Of a DNA stretch of 64,000 nt, positions 57,791 to 64,000 are shown piece by piece. The notes under the pieces were generated by a model. The model had not been told where the DNA came from and ran no database searches. It was given only the letters and a program-made list of their open reading frames with translations. The DNA comes from Dyadobacter sp. CY343 (GTDB lineage: Bacteria; Bacteroidota; Bacteroidia; Cytophagales; Spirosomataceae). Made by a program: the position numbers and the translations under genes. Within the stretch, counting starts at the first letter, position 1. Every line of letters starts with the position of its first letter. The stretch covers positions 1,116,001 to 1,180,000 of the forward strand of contig NZ_JAJUXK010000004.1 of the NCBI RefSeq assembly GCF_021390335.1. Direction: 5' to 3'.

Positions 57791-57833
57791 AAATCCCGCT
57801 CCGGACAAGATTGCTCCGGAGCGGGATTTTTGT
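57791..57833 (+). terminator. Terminator after the PorE-like gene
   Basis: A perfect 15-bp stem, AAATCCCGCTCCGGA with complement, has a 9-base loop and is followed by TTGTTTT. Confidence 0.92.
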
Positions 57834-57845
57834 TTTAAGCGTTTC

Positions 57846-57853
57846 TATCTTTG
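57846..57853 (+). promoter_or_regulatory. Possible -7 box (TATCTTTG) of the cryptochrome-like gene
   Basis: It matches TAnnTTTG 46 bases before the ATG at 57899 and lies just past the previous terminator. No TTG at the usual distance. Confidence 0.4.
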
Positions 57854-57898
57854 CACTATTCTTCTTTTAATATCATTTTAAAATATTCAGTTTATTAA

Positions 57899-59080
57899 AT
57901 GGCTGACCGCATTGTTTATTGGTTCAGAAACGATCTTCGATTACTTGATAATGAAGCGCTACTTTCTGCCTGCAACTCCTCAGATGAAATTATTCCGGTA
58001 TTTGTTTTTGATCCCAGGCAATATGAAAAAACCAGACTTGGATTCCGGCGGACCGGCGCATTGAGAGCTCAGCAGCTCATAGATTGCGTAACTGATCTCA
58101 GGGAAAATATCAGGAAAAAGGGCGGTGATCTTTTAATACGAACAGGCGAACCCGAAAAGATCGTCGCGCAATTGGCGGAAGACCACCATGCAGGATATGT
58201 ATATTGTAGTAAGGAGATAGCGCCGGAGGAAACGCGCATTGAATCTTCCCTCAGCAAAAATCTGAAAACCGGAAATATAGATATTAAGCTTTTCTGGATG
58301 GATACATTGGTCCACGCAACCGAACTGCCCTTCCCTATTTCCAAGCTCCCCGGCTCTTTTGAAGCTTTCTCAAAGACAATGCAAAGTAGTCTTGACATCG
58401 AAAGTATACTTCCTGAACCTGCTCAGATCAACCTACCTGCTGATCTCGAAATGGGCCGGATGCCGACACTGGCTGAACTGGGAATTGAGATTGAAGAAGT
58501 CGGAACCGGGCAAGAGCCTGAAACTATTAAACCGATTTGCGAGGAAGAGGCTATCCGGTCACTTTCTCGATACCTGGCATCCGAAGCCGATCCGATAGAC
58601 TTTCATGCATTGATCGATTCGGGGATTTCGCGCTGGCTTTCAATGGGCTGCCTCTCTCCAAAATATGTGTATAAAGCAGTTGCCGCAAAAAGCGACTCAG
58701 CTAAAAAGCAAAGTTTGACGCAGGATCTTTTGGAAAGAGACTATTTTCATTGGACGCTGCTTCGTTATGGACCGCGTATATTCAAACCCAGTGGCGTAAA
58801 GCATCATTTTGCAAAACGCTGGGACGATGATCTTGTCACATTCAGAAAATGGACAGACTCTCAAACGGACGATGCACAAGTAAATGATTTAATGCGGAAA
58901 TTAAAAAGCCAGGGAAACCTGTTTTCAGCGGAGCGATGGATTGCTGCTGAATATTTAGCCAATACATTAAATATCAACTGGACCTGGGGCGCGATGTATT
59001 TTGAAAGCAACTTAAAGGACTATGAACCGTCTGTGAGCTGGAGCAAGTGGAACAAAGTTGCGGGTGTGGGCCAGGATTGA
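57899..59080 (+). CDS. Divergent DASH-type cryptochrome/photolyase-like protein
   Basis: This 393-residue protein begins with a photolyase alpha/beta domain (YWFRNDLRLLDNEALLSAC, then VFVFDPRQY) and continues through a helical FAD domain with GCLSPKYVYKAV and ERDYFHWTLLRYGPRIF, which point to the DASH branch. The core FAD-contacting segment is changed: the usual TG.P.VDA reads TDDAQVND, and the conserved SNRGRQ-type motif reads SAERWI, so the expected Asn and Arg are absent. It ends at AGVGQD, where DASH proteins normally continue past a DPR. It may have lost FAD binding or repair activity, or changed its role. Confidence 0.85.
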   Translation: MADRIVYWFRNDLRLLDNEALLSACNSSDEIIPVFVFDPRQYEKTRLGFRRTGALRAQQLIDCVTDLRENIRKKGGDLLIRTGEPEKIVAQLAEDHHAGYVYCSKEIAPEETRIESSLSKNLKTGNIDIKLFWMDTLVHATELPFPISKLPGSFEAFSKTMQSSLDIESILPEPAQINLPADLEMGRMPTLAELGIEIEEVGTGQEPETIKPICEEEAIRSLSRYLASEADPIDFHALIDSGISRWLSMGCLSPKYVYKAVAAKSDSAKKQSLTQDLLERDYFHWTLLRYGPRIFKPSGVKHHFAKRWDDDLVTFRKWTDSQTDDAQVNDLMRKLKSQGNLFSAERWIAAEYLANTLNINWTWGAMYFESNLKDYEPSVSWSKWNKVAGVGQD

Positions 59081-59093
59081 TATTTGATTCGCT

Positions 59094-59125
59094 GGCCTGA
59101 TTATTTGGAAACCCATTATCAGGCC
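59094..59125 (+). terminator. Weak hairpin after the cryptochrome-like gene
   Basis: The stem GGCCTGAT/ATCAGGCC has a 16-base loop. The tail is not T-rich, so its strength as a terminator is doubtful. Confidence 0.4.
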
Positions 59126-59182
59126 TATTATCTGCCAATGTGGAGCAAAAACCGGTTATGTAGTATTTGCTGCTTATTTTGT

Positions 59183-59190
59183 TAGCTTTG
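59183..59190 (+). promoter_or_regulatory. Possible -7 box (TAGCTTTG) of lemA
   Basis: It matches TAnnTTTG 40 bases before the lemA ATG. A TTTG lies at 59166-59169, but the spacing (13) is too short to pair with it. Confidence 0.4.
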
Positions 59191-59230
59191 GCCAACTTTG
59201 AACTTTCATTAACATTAACCGAATACTAAA

Positions 59231-59812
59231 ATGTCAAAAGGACTAATTGGAGTTATCGTCGTGGTTCTGATTCTCGGATTCGTCGGCTGTGGAAAATATA
59301 ACGGGCTTGTGGGTAAAGACGAAGTAGTGAAAGAATCCTGGGCGAAAGTAGAGAGCCAGTACCAGCGTCGCGCGGACCTGATCCCCAATCTGGTCAGCAC
59401 TGTAAAAGGAGCGGCGGAATTTGAAAAAAGTACACTGACTGCCGTAATCGAGGCACGTAGCAAAGCAACTCAAACCACTATTAATGCAGATCAGTTGACA
59501 CCTGAGAATATTTCCAAATTTCAGGCTGCACAGGATCAGTTGAGCGGATCACTTTCCAGATTACTTGTTTCGGTTGAGCAATACCCTCAGCTGAAAGCAA
59601 ATCAGAACTTTCTTGAATTGCAAGCGCAGCTGGAAGGAACGGAAAACCGGATTGGTGTAGCAAGAAATGATTTCAATACGGTCGTGAAAGACTATAACCA
59701 GGAAGTACGGACATTCCCTACTAACCTTTTTGCCGGCGTATTTGGCTTTGCTCAAAAAGGCTATTTCACAGCGACCGCCGGGTCTGAGAAAGCGCCTTCG
59801 GTACAATTCTAA
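59231..59812 (+). CDS. lemA: LemA family lipoprotein
   Basis: This 193-residue protein has a lipobox-like FVGC (C20), followed by the LemA start NGLVGKDEVVKESWAKVESQ and YQRRADLIPNLVSTVKG. The family forms a long helical bundle with NLFAGVFGF near the end. Its function is poorly known, but it is regularly next to TPM-domain genes, as here. A strong hairpin separates it from the next gene. Confidence 0.93.
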   Translation: MSKGLIGVIVVVLILGFVGCGKYNGLVGKDEVVKESWAKVESQYQRRADLIPNLVSTVKGAAEFEKSTLTAVIEARSKATQTTINADQLTPENISKFQAAQDQLSGSLSRLLVSVEQYPQLKANQNFLELQAQLEGTENRIGVARNDFNTVVKDYNQEVRTFPTNLFAGVFGFAQKGYFTATAGSEKAPSVQF

Positions 59813-59819
59813 TAAGATT

Positions 59820-59866
59820 ACAGGGTGTTTTCGGAAAGATATATTCTTTGAAAACACCCTGTTTTT
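59820..59866 (+). terminator. Terminator or attenuator after lemA
   Basis: The 13-bp stem ACAGGGTGTTTTC/GAAAACACCCTGT has a 17-base loop and is followed by TTTTGTTTG. It lies 32 bases before the next start codon, so it may reduce rather than end transcription of the TPM genes. Confidence 0.85.
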
Positions 59867-59897
59867 GTTTGTACTCCACCGACCTAACAGCCTGCCC

Positions 59898-60341
59898 ATG
59901 GAAGCCGAACCCCTTTTTTTTACAGAAGAACAGCAACAGCTTATCATTCAGTCGATTCAGAAAGCTGAAAAACAGACTTCGGGTGAAGTGAAGGTTCATA
60001 TTGAAAAGAAATGTCCTTCGCCGGATGTAATGGAGAGAGCGAAAGAGGTTTTCTTTAAACTCAACCTGCATCAGACAGCGCAGCGCAACGGCGTCTTATT
60101 TTACCTGGCTTACGAAGACCGCAAGTTTGCAGTTTTAGGAGATAAAGGAATTGACGAAAAAGTCGGTGCCGACTTTTGGCAAACGACAAAAGATCACCTG
60201 AGAAGTCACTTCTCGAAGGGAGAATACCTGGAAGGCTTATGCAGAGGTATTGACGAGGCCGGACTTCAGCTGAAATCACACTTCCCCTACCATTCCGACG
60301 ACATCAACGAACTTCCGGACGATATATCGTTTGGACATTGA
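59898..60341 (+). CDS. TPM-domain protein, cytoplasmic form
   Basis: This 147-residue protein is one TPM domain (Psb32/YgcG-like phosphatase-fold) with no signal peptide. Key regions are QQQLIIQSIQKAEKQTSGEV, GVLFYLAYEDRKFAVLGDKG and SKGEYLEGLCRGIDEAG. The frame is open far upstream to 59730, but the ATG at 59898 gives a normal domain start and follows the terminator. It ends 4 bases before the next gene starts. Confidence 0.88.
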   Translation: MEAEPLFFTEEQQQLIIQSIQKAEKQTSGEVKVHIEKKCPSPDVMERAKEVFFKLNLHQTAQRNGVLFYLAYEDRKFAVLGDKGIDEKVGADFWQTTKDHLRSHFSKGEYLEGLCRGIDEAGLQLKSHFPYHSDDINELPDDISFGH

Positions 60342-60345
60342 GCTC

Positions 60346-61131
60346 ATGAAGAAAATCCTATTAATACCCATTATGCTGATCATTTCAATATGCAGCATCT
60401 GGGCACAAGATATTCCTGCCAAACCAAACCCGCCCAAACTCGTCAACGATTTCGCGAGCCAGTTGAGCGCAGATCAGAAAGCGCGTCTTGAACAAAAGCT
60501 GGTAGCGTATAACGATTCCACTTCTTCTCAGATCGTGATTGTAATCGTCCCTACGACAGGCGACTACCCTATTGCCGACTATGCGATCAAGCTTGGCCGC
60601 GAATGGGGCGTAGGGCAAAAAGGCAAGAATAACGGGATCGTACTACTCTGGGCACCCACCGACCGGAAGATATTCATAAGTACCGGCTACGGCCTCGAAG
60701 GCGCAATACCCGACGCAATCGCAAAGCGGATTATTTCACAGGTAATCACGCCGCGCTTCAAACAAAACCAGTTTTACGAAGGTTTGGATGAAGGTGTGGA
60801 TACGATTTTCAAATATGCGACCGGTGAGTACAAAGCCGACAAGCAGCAAAGCAGCGACGAGCAATCCTTCTCTCCGATCCTGATCCTGGTAATCATTTTC
60901 ATCGTGATTATGATCGTTATGTTCCGGAATAAAAACAACCGCGGAGGCAGAGGCGGTGGAGGTATCGGCGGAATGGGTATCCCTCCACTCTTCTTTCCTT
61001 ACACGACGCATTCAGGCAGCGGAAGCTCTTCTGGTAACTGGGGTGGAGGCTTCGGTGGCGGAAGTGGCGGCGGCTTCGGAGGTTTTGGAGGAGGTAGCTT
61101 CGGAGGCGGCGGCGCTGGCGGCGACTACTAG
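60346..61131 (+). CDS. TPM-domain membrane protein with Gly-rich tail (YgcG-like)
   Basis: This 261-residue protein has a signal peptide (MKKILLIPIMLIISICS), a periplasmic TPM domain (about 25-165, with QIVIVIVPTTGDYPIADYA and NNGIVLLWAPTDRKIFISTG), one membrane helix (about 181-200) and a tail of Gly/Ser repeats (GGFGGGSGGGFGGFGGGSF). The second TPM gene lies directly behind the first, and this fits the LemA-TPM pair found in many bacteria, which is linked to the envelope. The ATG at 60346 is preferred over a TTG at 60331 that would overlap the previous gene. Confidence 0.9.
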   Translation: MKKILLIPIMLIISICSIWAQDIPAKPNPPKLVNDFASQLSADQKARLEQKLVAYNDSTSSQIVIVIVPTTGDYPIADYAIKLGREWGVGQKGKNNGIVLLWAPTDRKIFISTGYGLEGAIPDAIAKRIISQVITPRFKQNQFYEGLDEGVDTIFKYATGEYKADKQQSSDEQSFSPILILVIIFIVIMIVMFRNKNNRGGRGGGGIGGMGIPPLFFPYTTHSGSGSSSGNWGGGFGGGSGGGFGGFGGGSFGGGGAGGDY

Positions 61132-61206
61132 GCTATTTACGTATAGTGATGGCATGGTTTTTGAATATATCTCATAAAATATATCAATTAACCTAAACAA
61201 CTACTC

Positions 61207-62115
61207 ATGGAACGTAAAAGTAACACCGGTATGCTCGTCGGATTAATCCTGATGACAATCCTGGCTGCTGTATTTGGCTACCTCTATTATAATGAAAGAA
61301 CGCTCTCCACCCAGCAATCTTCCGACCTGCAGGCGCGGGTAAATGAACTGGCTACCTCAGAAATTAAGCTCGACTCTATTTCCAAACAACTCGATGCCCG
61401 CATTCAGGAAGTACAGGGACTGGGTGGCGATATTGAAGAACTGCAAAAAGTAAAAGCCTCACTTGAAAACGACCGTATCGCACTCCGTAAAGGAACTGCC
61501 AATATGGGCCGCAAGATCAAGGAATATGAGACATTCCTGAATAAAAAGGATGAAGAAATCGCCCAGCTCCGCGAAGAAAACCAGCAACTGATCAGCCAGA
61601 ACGAAACGCTGGTACAGGAGAAAACGCAGCTTGAAACTGTAAAACAAGCTGTTAGCGACTCCCTCTCGACGGTTTCGGCTAAAAATACCGAGCTCGAATC
61701 CAAGGTTACGATGGCGGCTGCATTGCGCGCCAGAAACGTGAAAGTGTATGCAGTATCTTCCAAAGGCAAAATTCGGGAAGGTGAAAATGTGAAAGCGAAA
61801 CGGATCGATAAAGTGCGGGTAGATTTTATGTTGGAAAAAAATCCTCTAACCCAAAACGACAACAAAACAATTTATCTGCGGATCATCGACCCAAGTGGTG
61901 CCACTATTTCTGATACCAAAACAGGCTCAGGGGTATTTGAGTACAATGGACAGGAACAAGGTTACACGGTAAGTAAGGATGTATTATATTCCAATAACAA
62001 CCAGGATGTAAGTATCCTTTACGACCGGGACGCACCGTTTCCGTCAGGAAAATATACAATTGAACTGTATTCCGAAGGTTTTTCAGTAGGAGAAGGTTCT
62101 TTTTCAGTAAAATAA
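61207..62115 (+). CDS. Single-pass membrane coiled-coil protein with C-terminal beta-domain, copy 2
   Basis: This 302-residue paralogue of 28926-29876 has a membrane helix (about 8-27), a coiled coil (about 32-175, with IKLDSISKQLDARIQEVQGL) and a C-terminal beta-type domain (about 185-302), ending GKYTIELYSEGFSVGEGSFSVK. It differs most in the coil. It follows the TPM gene by 75 bases and has its own terminator. Function unknown; the shared topology implies a common envelope role. Confidence 0.88.
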   Translation: MERKSNTGMLVGLILMTILAAVFGYLYYNERTLSTQQSSDLQARVNELATSEIKLDSISKQLDARIQEVQGLGGDIEELQKVKASLENDRIALRKGTANMGRKIKEYETFLNKKDEEIAQLREENQQLISQNETLVQEKTQLETVKQAVSDSLSTVSAKNTELESKVTMAAALRARNVKVYAVSSKGKIREGENVKAKRIDKVRVDFMLEKNPLTQNDNKTIYLRIIDPSGATISDTKTGSGVFEYNGQEQGYTVSKDVLYSNNNQDVSILYDRDAPFPSGKYTIELYSEGFSVGEGSFSVK

Positions 62116-62139
62116 TTTAGTAAACCACAGTGTTTGTTC

Positions 62140-62174
62140 GCGGCAGCTGGATTCATTCCGGTTGCCGCTTTTTT
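62140..62174 (+). terminator. Terminator after coiled-coil gene copy 2
   Basis: The stem GCGGCA/TGCCGC is extended by CTGGA/TCCGG past one G-T mismatch, followed by TTTTTT. Confidence 0.88.
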
Positions 62175-62263
62175 ATGCGTTTCTATATTTATCCATAATT
62201 CCTATCTTGCACCGAAAAATCAATCGGCAATAACCCAAAAAGCCAAATAAAAAGTCCCCCCGT

Positions 62264-63757
62264 ATGTCAGCAACAATTTCCCAGAAACACCCCAGAGGCC
62301 TGTATGTATTATTTTTTGCAGAAATGTGGGAGCGGTTTAGTTACTATGGTATGCGCGCTATCCTCCTGCTTTTTTTACTTGATAATGTAAGAGGAGGAAT
62401 GGGAATGAGTGCAGCCGAGGCAACTGCGGTCTACGGTCTCTATACAGCTTCGGTGTACCTGCTCACGCTCCCCGGCGGCTGGCTGGCAGATAATATTCTG
62501 GGGCAAAAAAAAGCAATCTGGTACGGTGGGATCATCATTATGCTCGGTCACATTATCCTGGCGATTCCGGCGGGATCGGTAATATTCTTTCTTGGACTAA
62601 CCACCGTCGCGGTCGGTACCGGACTTCTTAAACCTAATATCAGCTCCATCGTGGGCGAACTTTATCCGGAAGGCGGGGCACGTCGCGATGCGGCATTTTC
62701 CATTTTCTATATGGGTATTAACCTGGGTTCATTCCTCGGCATTGCGATCGTGGGTTATCTGGGTGAAAAAGTGAACTGGCATATGGGCTTTGGTGCTGCG
62801 GCGATCGGGATGCTATTGGGCCTGATCGTTTTCCGCATCGGCAGCGCTACCTATCTGAAGGGGCTTGGTGACGTACCGCCTGCTAAGGAAGTGAGCGAGG
62901 TAAATGCGGGTTCACAATCGGGCAGCAACAAAATGATCGGTTACGGATTAATCGCATTGCTGGTCGTATTCCTGATCGTACTGCAAACATCAGGTACGAT
63001 CGATATGACCACAGCTCAGGGTCTTGCGCAGGGTGCAGGTGTGATTATCGTATCCATTTCTGCCGCCTACTTTCTCTTTATTCTTGTCGCCGGCGGGCTT
63101 ACACGTGTGGAGAAATACCGTGTGGGCGTACTGATCATCTTATTTCTTGCGATTGCCTTATTCTGGGCAGGTTATGAGCAGGCGGGTACTTCGTTACAGA
63201 TTTTCGCAGAACGTCATACGGACCGTATCATAGGTGGCTGGGAAGTTCCATCAAGCTGGTTCCAAAACTTTCAGCCCACATTCGTACTTATTTTCGCCCC
63301 AGTATTAGCGAGCCTCTGGATTTCACTATCATCCAGAAACCGCAATCCATCTATTCCGGTCAAATTTGCGATGGGGTTGATCCTTCTCGGTCTTAGCTTT
63401 TTCGTGATGGTTGCTGCTTCCAAAATCGCTGTGACGGGAGACCTCGCATCACCACTTTTCCTCACTTTCACTTACTTTCTGCACACAATCGGAGAGCTTT
63501 GCGTGAGCCCGGTTGGATTAAGTTCCTATACCAAACTGGCCCCAAAACGTTACGTAAGCCAGTTAATGGGGATCTGGTTTGTGGGCGCTTCGCTAGGTAA
63601 CCTGATCGCCGGTATCTTTGCAGGTGGCTTTGATGAAAAAAATATCCTTCAAATGCCCGCACTGTTCAATCAGGTAGCGATTATAACTACCATTTTTGGA
63701 CTGGTACTACTCGTATTCTGGAAGCCGATCAAAGGCTGGATGGGCGGTATTTCTTAA
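62264..63757 (+). CDS. POT-family proton-coupled oligopeptide transporter
   Basis: This 497-residue MFS protein imports di- or tripeptides with protons. The ExxER motif is E20-E23-R24 in AEMWERFSYYGMRA. The signature around helix 5 is NLGSFLGIAIVGYL; an expected 12-14 helices are visible as hydrophobic runs. GELCVSPVGLSSYTKLAPKR is the C-terminal POT motif. It is followed by an M13 peptidase gene, which fits a peptide-degradation and uptake theme. Confidence 0.94.
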   Translation: MSATISQKHPRGLYVLFFAEMWERFSYYGMRAILLLFLLDNVRGGMGMSAAEATAVYGLYTASVYLLTLPGGWLADNILGQKKAIWYGGIIIMLGHIILAIPAGSVIFFLGLTTVAVGTGLLKPNISSIVGELYPEGGARRDAAFSIFYMGINLGSFLGIAIVGYLGEKVNWHMGFGAAAIGMLLGLIVFRIGSATYLKGLGDVPPAKEVSEVNAGSQSGSNKMIGYGLIALLVVFLIVLQTSGTIDMTTAQGLAQGAGVIIVSISAAYFLFILVAGGLTRVEKYRVGVLIILFLAIALFWAGYEQAGTSLQIFAERHTDRIIGGWEVPSSWFQNFQPTFVLIFAPVLASLWISLSSRNRNPSIPVKFAMGLILLGLSFFVMVAASKIAVTGDLASPLFLTFTYFLHTIGELCVSPVGLSSYTKLAPKRYVSQLMGIWFVGASLGNLIAGIFAGGFDEKNILQMPALFNQVAIITTIFGLVLLVFWKPIKGWMGGIS

Positions 63758-63790
63758 TGTCATTTCAATACTTCAAAACAAATACATCAC

Positions 63791-64000
63791 ATGAAATCAG
63801 CCGTGTTCCGTGTTGCAATACTGGCCCTGGTGGTCAGCCTGGCGGGTTGCAAGAAAGAAAAGGAAGAAACCGACACCACAAAAGTGCCGGGATTCGATAT
63901 CAGCTCGCTCGATTCAACAGCAAAAGCCTGTGAAGATTTCGACAGCTACGCAAATGGAGGCTGGAAAAAGAACAATCCGATCCCAGGCACCGAAAGCCGC
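63791..64000 (+). CDS. M13-family metallopeptidase lipoprotein (5' part only)
   Basis: The frame starts at ATG 63791 and runs off the window. It has a lipobox at LAGC (C20), followed by a linker and then ACEDFDSYANGGWKKNNPIPG, the conserved N-terminal signature of neprilysin-like (M13, PepO) peptidases. The zinc site lies outside the window. It starts 33 bases after the POT transporter gene. Confidence 0.88.
   Translation, partial: MKSAVFRVAILALVVSLAGCKKEKEETDTTKVPGFDISSLDSTAKACEDFDSYANGGWKKNNPIPGTESR

Noticed and set aside
59081-59190. C-terminal continuation of the cryptochrome-like gene past its TGA
   Set aside because: About 35 codons stay open, but the sequence lacks the family DPR and downstream motifs, and the stretch holds a hairpin and a possible lemA promoter.
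61012-61200. Ala/Ser/Thr-rich minus-strand frame
   Set aside because: It is the antisense of the Gly-rich tail of the TPM protein.

Overview
The window is chromosomal DNA from a member of the Bacteroidota, most likely order Cytophagales (a Dyadobacter/Spirosoma-like organism). The evidence is: SusC/TonB-type receptors carrying carboxypeptidase-regulatory domains, a uppS-bamA-ompH-ompH envelope cluster, a PorE-like OmpA lipoprotein, a LytS/LytTR pair, a DAHP synthase-chorismate mutase fusion, and promoters of the Bacteroidota type (-33 TTG, -7 TAnnTTTG) rather than sigma70 type. No phage, IS element, CRISPR array, rRNA or tRNA gene was found. The species assignment is an inference from gene content.

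Layout. 1-3126: a TonB-dependent receptor cut by the window edge, with a small exported partner gene overlapping its start. 3368-5443: a nucleotide-sugar epimerase and an HMG-CoA lyase in the same reading frame, separated by a purine-only tract and six perfect copies of an 8-bp repeat that runs into the TTG start codon. 5496-11267: unknown protein, thymidine kinase, SGNH hydrolase, DAHP synthase/chorismate mutase, proline dehydrogenase, lipoprotein signal peptidase. 11284-17837: an Ig-like exported protein, then the outer-membrane biogenesis operon uppS-bamA-ompH-ompH. 18158-23235: an apparent operon of TonB receptor, exported helical-repeat protein, pentapeptide-repeat LytS-type kinase and LytTR regulator. 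23359-28841: DUF1080 protein, fasciclin lipoprotein, Ndk, NrnA-like DHH phosphoesterase, FKBP lipoprotein, RdgB and PPK2. 28926-34079: a coiled-coil membrane protein, a lipoprotein, gpmI, divIC/ftsB-like and eno. 34206-36070: a periplasmic rhodanese-thioredoxin fusion and carA.

36207-55467 holds the ribosomal superoperon on the minus strand, in the order rpsL-rpsG / fusA-rpsJ / rplC through rplQ, including secY, map, infA, rpmJ and rpoA. Two small genes, rpmJ and rpmD, were placed by direct translation. Terminator-like hairpins plus two-element promoters suggest three transcription units. No tuf gene lies next to fusA.

55766-64000: PorE-like lipoprotein, a divergent cryptochrome/photolyase, LemA and two TPM-domain proteins, a second copy of the coiled-coil membrane family, a POT peptide transporter, and the start of an M13 metallopeptidase. 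Almost every convergent or end-of-operon junction carries a strong A/T-flanked hairpin terminator.

The best candidates for undescribed biology are the receptor-pentapeptide kinase operon (18158-23235), the duplicated membrane coiled-coil family (28926 and 61207), and the repeat-abutted HMG-CoA lyase start (4429-4597). Everything here is read from the sequence by eye; no database search was run.
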